Assembly: GCA_026770585.1 (NCBI GenBank)
Contig: MU646722.1
Coordinates: 212,254 to 231,463 of the forward strand
Reading direction: 5' to 3'
DNA length: 19,210 nucleotides
Source: Baffinella frigidus
Lineage: Eukaryota; Cryptophyceae; Cryptomonadales; Baffinellaceae
Shown here: positions 1 through 9,500 of the stretch, piece after piece
How positions within the stretch are numbered: position 1 is the first letter of the stretch
Layout of the letters: the number at the start of each line of letters is the position of its first letter
The notes under the pieces: model-generated
The model's input: the letters and a program-made list of their open reading frames with translations, nothing else
Database searches by the model: none
What the model was told of the DNA's origin: nothing
Made by a program: the position numbers and the translations under genes

Positions 1-171
1 GGGGGTTGGGGGTTGGGGGTTAGGGGTTAGGGGTCAGGGGTCAGGGGTTAAGGGTTAGAGGTTAGGGTTTCGGGTTTAAGGAAGTTAGGGTTCATGGTTC
101 AGGGATTCGGAATTCGGGTTTTCGGGTTTCGGGTTTCGGGTTTCGGGTTTCGGGTTTCGGGTGCCTGGGAC
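1..171 (-). repeat. Start of intron 24: degenerate telomere-type repeats
   Basis: On the plus strand this is GGGGTTGGGGGTTAGGGG-like units, then GGGTTTC repeats up to about 163. The tract lies directly beside the exon 24 donor. No gene seen here. Confidence 0.7.
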
Positions 172-300
172 GATGGGCGACGTGGCGCTGTTCGCAGCGG
201 TGTACACCGACGCACAGACCGCCTCATTCGTCATGTTCCTGGTCAGGACGCACTCGGGCCCCTCCGTCGTTTTCCGTGCCAGACGCGTCTTCGGGTCGAC
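172..300 (-). CDS. Exon 24: propeller blade, last exon in window
   Basis: Encodes VDPKTRLARKTTEGPECVLT, then RNMTNEAVCASVYTAANSAT and SPI. Acceptor CCCCTCTTGCAG|GTCGAC is the only clear pyrimidine-tract acceptor of the gene. The donor may be ATC|GTCCCA (ends 172, phase 0) or a GC donor CCCAG|GCACCC (ends 165, phase 1). The gene continues left of the window. Confidence 0.72.
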
Positions 301-3300
301 CTGCAAGAGGGGGGGGGGGTTACAGTCCTGGCCCCAACCCTGCCTGATCCAGTCCAACGATTGACCCCCAAACCCTCACCCCAGCCTTGGGGCTCTCGAT
401 CGTGGGTCAACATGGAAGAAGCGCGGGTACCCGTCAAACAAACCCAACCTGGCGCTCAGGTCCTTTCCCCCCGGAAATCCAGGGCAAAATCCTTTGGAAT
501 CCATAGGCAACGGATAAGATTCTAGTACAAATTGTTAAGATGGATCCGTGGAGCCCCCGGTGGCTGCTAAGTGGATGGAAGAAGCGCGGGTACCCGTCAA
601 ACAAACCGAATCTGCTTCTGTCAACCGTCGTGCTCAGGGAGGCCTCTCGTTCACACACCCGCACACCGGGCTACAAAGAGATTGTCGCTGGCTGTGCCAC
701 CGAGAATCGGTTAGAATATCCGTAGGAACAGCCCCATGTCCCTACGGAGGGCCCACCGTAGGGTCCTACGGATTATCCACGTATGGGTTCTTCACGAAAC
801 CCCTTGGTAGCCCGCACTGTGGTTGGCGGGTCAACCTGGAGGAAGCGAGGGTAGCCGCACTTGCAAGTGCCCCGCAAGGAGGGTCTGCGGCGGGAGCAGT
901 CTAGCTCTGCCTCACCCGGGTTGGCCAAGTCTGCCACTAACCTGAAGTTGACAACTTGGGTCCGCGGTACAAACCCGTCAACTTTGGAGCAGAAACAAAC
1001 AAATGCGTCAACTTTGGAGCAGAAATAAACAACCAAACCCGTCAACTTTAAAGCAGAAATGTGTCAACTTTGGAGGGTCAACTTTGGAGCAGACCTGAAA
1101 GAAGCGGGGGTACCCCCCCTTGAAGTGTCCCGCGAGGAGGATCCGCGGGGGGACAGCCGCCGCGTCGAACCGAAGGTCCGTAACCTGAGGAACAAAAACG
1201 GTTTCAGAACCCCGAACCGAACCACACGCGGCTACCCTTGTGAACAGATTCCCAAGTCAATTATCGGATTATTGCCCAGGAAACACACCAAAAGTCAGCA
1301 ATTGGTCACGTACCTGCACGCTTTCCGTGCAGGCTTTCCCACAAAACCCTAAAACGTCCATTTATTATGTTCGCACGTGTAGCCTCGTGTGGTTCGCGAA
1401 GTTGTCAATGCACGTGGTGAATCCTAAAGTTGATTCCGTGACTCCTAAAGTTGATTCAGCGAATCCTAAAGTTGATTCCGCGAATCCTCAAGTTGATTGC
1501 GTGACTTTGGGAATCACCTCCATCGCCCACTGGCTCTCCATGTACGTCACCCACCTGGTCGCGCCGTTTGGGGTATGGGTTTAGGGTTTAGGGTTCAGAT
1601 TTAGAATTTAGAGTTTAGGGTTATAGTTTTAGGGTTAGGTTTTTAGGGTTTAGGGTTTGGGGTTTAGGGTTTAGGGGTTAGGGTTTAGGGTTTAGAGTTT
1701 AGGTTTAAGGTTTAGCGTTTGGGATTTAGGGTTTAGGTTTTAGGGTTTAGGGTTTAGGGTTTAGGGTTTAGGGTTTAGGGTTTAGGGTTTAGGGTTTAGG
1801 GTTTAGGCCACTTCTTAAAAGGGCATAATCCAGAACGCCATAATCCTGGATTATGGCGTTGTGAATTATGGCGTCGGTCCAATCTTAAAAGGATTCATTA
1901 ATCCGGAATCTCGAACGTCATAATCGGGTATCATTGCACAAACTCTTTTGCTTTACAAAATCCTCCGGATGGGGAGGGCGGGCGCGCGCGTTGGAGCTCG
2001 TAGCTCCGTCGCTGGTGCCACGACCAGGGCGTCCTTCGGTGGTGCCACAGCCATCGTCGAGCTCTCCCGGATGGTGCATGCTGATCTCGCTTTCTCCGCG
2101 GCGTTCGGCCGTGGTGCCCGTGGGCCAGGACGAGGATCCCTTCTGGCCACGCTGGCCGACGGCTCACCCGCGGCCGCGGCCCGCTCAGCGCGGGGACGCT
2201 GCTCCCCACCCTGTGCCATGCCCACCCCGAGCGTTCGCCCGCGTTTTTGCCGCGCGGGAGGCGCCCCCCCGCGGCAGAGCAGCGCGAAAGCATCCGGCGG
2301 CCCCAGCATTCCGGAAATTATGACGTCGGGATTTGACGCCATAATCCGGTCGAATTATGACGTCCGGACGCCAAAAATAATGGACGCCATTATTTTAAGC
2401 GGATTATGGCGCCTCTAAGATGTCGAATCCGTCATAATCCGGGATTATGGCCATAATCCCGGATTATGACGTGCCTTTTAAGAAGTGGCCTTAGGTGTGC
2501 TTATACTAAACCCTGAATCAAAACCCCAAAACCCTAAACCCTGAACCCGACCTGGACCGGCGTTGAGCAGAGTCGCGTGCGAGCAGAGCAGAGACGCACC
2601 GGCTCACGCTTCCGGGTTCAGGGAATACGGTCAATAGGCGTTTACGGTTTCGGTTCATTGTTTACGGTTTGGGTTCTGGACCTGGGCCGGCCATCTGCGG
2701 AAATGCGCGCGAGGAGAGCATAGACGACGCTTGTGTCGAGCGCTGTCGCTGTCGCGTCATTTGTCACCTACTTGAGGGCTTCGGGTTTAGGGGGGGTGAA
2801 GGGGGTTGGGGGTGTTCGGGCTTCGGTTTTCGCGTTTCGGTTTTCGGGCGTCGGGTTTCGGGTTCAGGGTTTAGATCTGGGTTCCGGGTTGCGGGATTCG
2901 GGTTCTGGGCGCAGGGTCCAGGATCCATGGCTTCAGATTTAAGGTCCAGGTTTCACTTTAAACGGGCTAGGGCCCAAGGTTTCGGTCGAGTCGTGTAGGG
3001 TTTGGAGTTTAGGGCTTAGGTTTTAGGGGATATTGGTTAGGGTTTGAGGTTAAGGGTTTAGGGTTTAGGGCGAGTGGTTTAGAGTTTAGGGTTTAGGGTG
3101 TCGGGTGAGTCGTGTAGAGTTGAGGGTTTGGAGCATTGGGTGTAGGGTTAAGGGTTTAGGGTTTAGGGTTTAGAGGGTAAGTGGTAGGGGGTAGGGTTAG
3201 GGTTAGGGTTACCACAAACTGGTCCCTGCTCCCGACGCCTCCGCCCCTTCCGTAGAAGCCTCCGAGGTGGAGGTGCGGCCCCATCACCCCCGCGCGCCCG

Positions 3301-6300
3301 ACCCCGACGCCCTGCGTCTGTGCCCAGATCTTTGTAAGGACGCAGTCTAAAGTTGTCGCCCAGGAGACTTTAACTTTTCCAAGAACAGTTACCCCAGGAC
3401 GTAGCCCCCTCATTGAGGCAGCAGAGCCACCGATCTCTGATGCGGACGACTGCCCGACCCTGCGGAGACTCTAGGCACTGCGTCTGCTTCTCTTTCCCCC
3501 GCGCGCCCGACCCCGACGCCCTGCGTCTGAGCCGAGATTTCTTTTTGGTTAAATATTTTTGATGGCAAACGATGGTCAAATGGATTGGGCTTCGGGGGTG
3601 TTTTGCGAATGGCTCTTCACTGGCGCTGCGCGCGCGCGCGCAGCGCTAGTGAAGAGCTAAATAAAGCGCTAGTTTTTGGCTCTGTAGGGGTTAGGCGTTA
3701 GGGTTTAGGGTTTAGGGTTTGGGGTTTCTAGTTTGGGGTTTAGGGTTGAGGGTTTAGGGTTTAGGGCATACGGAGTCCAGGAAGGGGTCGCCAAAAGTCA
3801 ATTTCTCCTCATGTCAGTCAGTGGTTTTCAAAAGTTGACCACCGTACCAGGGTACGGTCCCGAAGCGATCAATCTCCTCCATCAATCTGGCGAGCCTCCA
3901 CATAGAAGGGGAAATGCAACGAACTGCATACGGGGGATTAATGCGACTGCAGATTGTTATTAACGGTATAAAAAAGACATTCAGTGAGCCACTTTCACCC
4001 GCTTCTACGTTGGTAGTTACAAATACAGTCGGTAATGAAGTGGCTACGCCCTGCGTCTGTTTCGAGATGGAGTTAAGCGTTGAGGGTTTGTGAAGGGTTT
4101 CGCCTGCTAGCTTTGTCTCCGTAGAGTGGAGGCGTGCGTGCGGGGGGTTATGGTGTGTAGTTTGAGGGTTGGGGGTTCGGGTTTAGGGTGTAGACCTTGG
4201 TGACAGATGCAGCGACATACACCTCCCCAGAGGACGGGTCCACAGTCAGGCCCGACACCCGCACGTTGTTTGCTGTCTGCGTTGGGGGGTTAGGGGTTAG
4301 GGTTTGAGGTGGTTTGGGTGTGGTTAAGGGTGGTTTGAGGTTTAGGGTTTAGGGTTTAGGGTTTAGGGTTTAGGGTTTAGGGTTTGGGGTCTGGGGGCCG
4401 ACACCCGCACGTTGTTTGCGGTCTGCGTTGGGGGGTTGGGGGGTATGGTTTAGGGTGTGGGGTGGTTTAGGGTGGTTTAGGGTTTGGGGTTTGGGGTTTA
4501 GTATTGAGGATTCGGGGTTTGTTGCGAGGGTTTGGGGTGTAGGGTGTGGCACGTCGTCGAGGGCGGCCCAGTGCAGGCGCCACGCGAACTGGAACCTTGC
4601 TCGGATAGCGAGGGGGGAAATGCATCGGGTAATGTTTTGGTCGTGTCCAACTTGTGGTGGCTGAAACTCCCATTGGGAGTTTCAGTGCCCACAAGTTGGA
4701 CACGACTCGTGATTCGTGCCCGAAGCAAAACGATCCGCGTGCCTCCTCGCTATCCGACCAAGGTCCCCCAACCTGAGGGTCTGGGGCACCTACACCTTCA
4801 AAGGGCCCTAATCCCTAAACCCTCACCCTTTTTGGTGTTATTTTTGAATTTTAGGGTTTCGGGTTTATTGTCGAGGATTTGGGGGGGGTTATAAGGGTTC
4901 GGGGCCGCTCGGAACACTACGAGGTACCGTGCTTAAGTTCATTATTGGATTCTTGCCCCCCAAAAACACGCCAAAAGTCAGTAATTTGTCACGCCCCCCC
5001 CCGGATTTCCGGGAAGGGACGTGCCCCGTAGCCTACCGAGTGGTAGGGTTATTATTACGGTGTCGAGGGCGGCCCAGTGGAGGCGCCAAGAGAACTGAAA
5101 CCTGGTTTGGGGTTTAGGGTTTAGGGTTTAGGGTTTAGGGTTTAGGGTTCAGGGGTTAGGGTTTAGGGGTTAGGGTTTAGGTTTTAAGGTTTAGGGTTTA
5201 GGGTTTAGGGGTGAGGGGTTAAGGGTTAGGGGTTAGGGGTTAGGGGTTAGGGGTTAGGGGTTAGGGGTTGGGGTTTAGAGGTTAGGGTTTAGGGTGTAGG
5301 GTGTAGGGTGTAGGGTTTACCCGCCAAACTGGAAGCCCCGCGCCACTGGGTCCTCCCCCTGGCACGAAGACACCTGCCGTTGCGTTTATGGATTAGGGAT
5401 TAGGGTGTAGCGTTTAGGGTGTAGGGTTTAGAGGTATGGGGGTTGGGGTACAGGCTTTAGGTCATCTCTCTGGCACCAAGACACCTGGCGTTAGGATGAG
5501 GGTTTAGGGTTGAGGGTTGTGGGTTGAGAGTTGAGGGTTGTGGGTTGAGGGTTGAAGGTTGAGGGTTGAGGGTTGAGAGTTTAGGCGTATGCAGATTGGG
5601 GTACATGCTTCAGGTCCTCCCTCTGGCACGAAAACACCTGGACTTGGGTTTAGGGTTCAGAGTTTAGGGGAAACCTTTTCAGGGTTTAGGCGTGGACGGC
5701 GACGTCAAAGACACAGTCGATAGTTGTCGTGAATCCATCCCAGAACAGTTGACTCAATCAGGCCTTTTTTTGCACCAAACCTTAACACCATGCACCCTAA
5801 ACCCCAAAAAACCAAATCCGAAACCCGAAACCCGAAACCCCCAACCCCCGCCCTCTACACCCCCTTGACCCTCAACCCGAAACACCCAATACCGACCTGG
5901 TGTAGCGTATGGGGGTGCTTCTTGACAAATGCGACGGTCTCATCCGTCCCTGAGCCTGACGGCGCAGTGCACACTGCCATGTGGTGTTGTCCGTTGATCC
6001 TGGTGTAGGGTGAAGGGGTCAGGGGTTGGGGTGTAGGGTGTAGGGTTTGGGGTTTGGGGCGTAGGGTTTGAAGGTTAAGGTTTAAGGGTTAGGGGGTCTG
6101 GCGGATCGGGTGGGTTTGGAGTTTAGGGTTCAGGGTTTCGGGTTCGGGGTTTAGGGTGTATAGCGTAGGACTTAGGGCGTAGGGTTTGGAGTCTAGGGTT
6201 TAGGGGTTAGGGGTTAGGGCTTAGGGCTTAGGATTTCGGGGGGTCAGGGCGTTTCATTCAGGGTTTACTGTTTAGGGTTTAGGGGGTTTTCAGGGCTCAG

Positions 6301-6461
6301 GGGGGGGGCACCAGGTAGGGGTAGCGGCGAAAGCGGGGTTGCACGGCTGGCACGTCCCTCCGCAGTTGTTCGCCTGCCCGTCGTTGAGGGTTTCGGATTT
6401 AGGGTTTAGGGTTTAGGGTTTAAGGGTTAGGGGTTAGGGGTTAGGTGTTAGGGGTTAGAGT

Positions 6462-6513
<52 letters not shown>

Positions 6514-9500
6514 AGGTGTCGGGTGTATTCCAACAATCTCCTCCCGAGTGCATTGTGTGAGGGTTTCGGCGCGCGCCTGGTCTGTTTTATCTCCGACGAG
6601 CCGGGCGTCTCAGCGGAAGGGCGTCTCAGCAGAAGGGCGACAGTCCCACCTCATCCCGGGTCTCGGGTTCCGGGCGTAGATAATTCGCCCATTTGCACGA
6701 GGAGGGGGTCGGTTTCGGGCGACCCGTGGCACCTTTTCCGCTTTTTCCGGTTGCTGAAAAGACCTTTGAGATTCTGATGGTGCTCGTCTGGTCCGTCTTG
6801 TCAATAGCAAAAATCTCCGCCCGGGTGCATTGTGCAAGGGTGTGGGGGCGCGCCTGGTCTGTCCTATCGCCGACGAGGCGGGCTGCTGAAAACGCCTTTG
6901 CGCTTCTCAGGGGGGCCTCTGAGGTTTCAGGTTTCGGGTTTCGGGTTTATTCCAAACATCTCACGCCGTAAGCATTGCACATGGGCTACTGAGGCGTGCC
7001 TGGTCTGGTTCATCGCCGACTGAGGCAGAGGCGGGCATCCGAACTCAAGGGCGGGAGACAGTCCCAGCCCAAACCTCTAACTCCTGGCCCCCAACCTATA
7101 ACCCATAACCCATAACCCCTAACCTATAACCCCTAACCCCTAACCCCTAACCCCTAACCCCTAACCCCTAACCCCTAACCCCTAACTCCTAACCCCTAAC
7201 CCCTAACCCCTAACCCCTACCCCTAACCCCCAACTCCTGCAGGGTGTAGGGTGTAGGGGCGCACCTGGTCAGTTTTATCGCCGACGAGGCGGGCGTCTGA
7301 GCAGAAGGGCGGGAGGCAGTCCACGCCTCCGACGTCCACGAAAATCTCGTCTTGGTCTTGCACCTGTTTACATCCATTTTTAAACTCATTTTATAACCCT
7401 TTACCTGATTACATCCATTTTTATAACCCACGTCCTTAACCTGTGTGCAACCCCACATTATGAACCATTAGTCACTACACACCCTGCTAGCGGAGGCAGC
7501 CCAAGCCTCCGACGTCCACAAAAATCCCGGCTTGATCTTTCACCTGTGTCTAACCCCACATTATGAATCACTACATACCCTTTACATGTGCGCACCCCCA
7601 CATTATCAACCATGAGTCGCTACACACCCTTGTAGTTTTGCTATTACTGGTATGACTTAGTATTGCTAGTATGAAGGATCATGCTAGTACTAGTAAACCT
7701 GTTGCTAGAATTGAGACTCATGCTGGTACCACACAGCGGGCTACGAAGGGATTTTCGGACGCTGGGAGCTCTAGTTTCCGAACCCCCCTATGTCCCTACG
7801 GGTTGCCTGCTGTAGGGTCCTAGGTCTTATCGCTCAGGGGTTATTCAAAACCCCTTCACGTGGACGCGTTTGTACCAGCACCGTCAAACTTTTCCCTGCT
7901 CGTGAACGCCCGCGTGACCGGTCACGCGGACGCCGAAGCCAACTGTCCGAGGTGACTGCCTTGCGTTGTACCCTTGTTCTTTTGGTCTGCGCCCACACGG
8001 ATCATCCTGGTGATACGAAAGCTGGAAGGGCCGTCTGTGTCTTTCACGTGTGTATAGTTTAGGGATTAAGGTGTATGGTGAAGGGTTCAGGTTTTAGGGT
8101 TTAAGGTCTAGGGTGCAGGGTTGGGGGGCTGAGGTTCAGGGTTCAGGGCCTAGGGTTGAGGGTTTCGGGTCTAGGGTTGAGGGTTGAGGGTGAAGGGTTT
8201 AGGGTTGAGTGTCTAGGGTTGAGTATCTAGGGTTTAGGGTCTAGGGTCCAGGGTTTAGGGTGTAGGGTGTAGGGTGTAGGGTCGAGGGTTTAGGGTTTAG
8301 GGTGTAGGGTTTAGATTTTAGGGTCTAGGGTCTAGGGTTTAGGGTTTGGGGTGTAGGGTTCAAGGTGTAGAGTTTATGTTTTAGGGTTTAGGGTTTAGGG
8401 TTTAGGGTTTAGGGTGTAGGGTTTAGGGTTTGGGGTCTAGGGTTCAGGGTTTAGGGCGAAGTGTTCAGATTTGAGGGTTCAGGCTTTAGATTTTAGGGTT
8501 CAGGGTTTAGGGGTGAGGGTTTAGATTTTAGGGTGTAGGGTGTAGGGTTCAGGCGGGCAAACCTTGAGGGCTTGGAGAGGGTTAGGGTTGAGTGCGAACC
8601 TTGTTGATACAGCGTTCCGCGATGATCTTCCATTTGCAGAGTTTGCAGGTTGGGGTTTGGGGTTTGGGGTTTTGGAGGATTTTAGGGGTTGGGGTTTGGG
8701 AATTTAGAGGGTGGGGTTGAGGGTTTAGGGTGTGGGGCGGACCCCGTTGAGGCAGTGTGCTGCGAGGATCTTCCACTTGCAGAGTTTGCAGGTCGTGCCC
8801 CCGCAGTCGACCCCGATCTCGTCCCCGTCCTGTAGGGGTCACCAAGTTCGGTGTAAATTGCATCTCGGAAGATAACTGAATCACCATCCTTTTCAATAGG
8901 AGGTTGAATAGGAGAAATTAGTTAGGACATAGTAAATTTAACTGGGCCTCCTAATTAAATGAAAACGCTAATTAAGGACTGGTTCATTTATCTTTCGTGA
9001 CGAAATTCACGCCGTAGGGCTTAGGGGTTGGGGTTTCGTAGGGGCAGAGTTTGAAGGTTGTTGCTCTCAGTCGATGCTTAGCTCGTCCCCGTCCTGTAGG
9101 GTCTAGGGTTTGAGGTTTGGGGTTTAGAGTTCACCCTCACGCCGTTGGAACAGTGTTCAGTGATCAGCGTTTAGGGTTTGGAGCGTGGAGCGTTCCGTGC
9201 CCAGTGTTCAGTGTTTAGTATTTAGAGTTTTGGGTTTAGGATTTGGGGCGTTTCGGGATTAGGATTTGAGGCGTAGGTTTTGGGGTTTAGTGTTTGGGGT
9301 TTAGGGGTGAGGGGTTAGGGTTTGGGGTTTGGGGTTTGGGGTTTGGGGGTTGGGATTGAGGATTAGGGTCAAGGTTCAGGGTTTAGGATTTAGGGTGCGT
9401 GGGGGGGGGGTCATGGTGTGCTTTCACGCCGTCGGGTAGGGTCGAGGGTTTGTGATTTGTGGCTCAGGGTACAGTGTTCAGGGCTCAGGGTTTCGGGGAG

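Larger units (their letters stand above)
301..1517 (-). repeat. Intron 23: dispersed repeats, a MITE and two minisatellites
   Basis: No exon found. Unlike most introns it has little telomere repeat. It holds four copies of a 'GTCAACnTGGAnGAAGCG' motif (near 407, 568, 831, 1077), a MITE (about 661-822), a TCAACTTTGGAGCAGA minisatellite (about 976-1097) and a 21-bp tandem repeat (1421-1504). The segment 1258-1310 is related to 4939-4992 in intron 19. Confidence 0.6.
1555..2681 (-). repeat. Intron 22: telomere tract split by a 685-bp element
   Basis: On the plus strand: TTTAGGG repeats (about 1575-1805, the last 60 bp near-perfect), then a TTA-flanked element (1806-2490), then telomere-like repeats in the opposite orientation (CCCTAAACCC, about 2508-2548), an exon-22-like segment (2551-2607) and GGTTTACGG repeats. 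Confidence 0.7.
4277..5058 (-). repeat. Intron 19: telomere repeats, exon 20 echo, exon 19b and an inverted-repeat element
   Basis: Contains TTTAGGG tracts (4285-4390, 4430-4545), a copy of the exon 20 start (4397-4424), the alternative exon 19b (4553-4595), the hairpin element 4591-4766, and a segment (4939-4992) related to 1258-1310. Confidence 0.65.
6374..7264 (-). repeat. Intron 15: repeats and three decayed copies of exon 15
   Basis: GGGTTGAGG array (about 6450-6515), then exon-15-like copies near 6562-6645, 6843-6910 and 6990-7062, each followed by a shared segment reading QCTRxEIxxI in the first two. At about 7080-7235 lies a C-rich-orientation CCCCTAA array. Confidence 0.65.
7364..8742 (-). 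repeat. Intron 14: AT-richer repeats, MITE, long telomere-type tract, exon 14 echo
   Basis: 7364-7640 has three copies of a 'CCCCACATTATnAACCA...CTACACACCCT' unit. A MITE follows at 7729-7863, unique sequence at 7864-8050, then about 530 bp of GGGTTTAGGG/GGGTGTAGGG repeats (8058-8590). A truncated exon 14 copy is at 8600-8650. Confidence 0.65.

Noticed and set aside
1931-2342. Overlapping 120-156 codon open frames on both strands
   Set aside because: Very GC-rich interior of the TTA-flanked element, open in several frames at once, no recognisable protein; high GC alone explains the lack of stops.
5690-5760. Possible exon reading TTIDCVFDVAVHA
   Set aside because: Its relative at 3335-3400 lies in an intron and differs by an 11-nt gap that breaks the frame; a shared intronic segment is more likely.
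7864-8052. Candidate extra exon in intron 14 (DGPSSFRITRMIRVGADQKN in one frame, VGFGVRVTGHAGVHEQGKV in another)
   Set aside because: Two frames look equally coding-like, the borders are weak, and joining exon 14 directly to exon 15 restores the canonical DCGG repeat without it.
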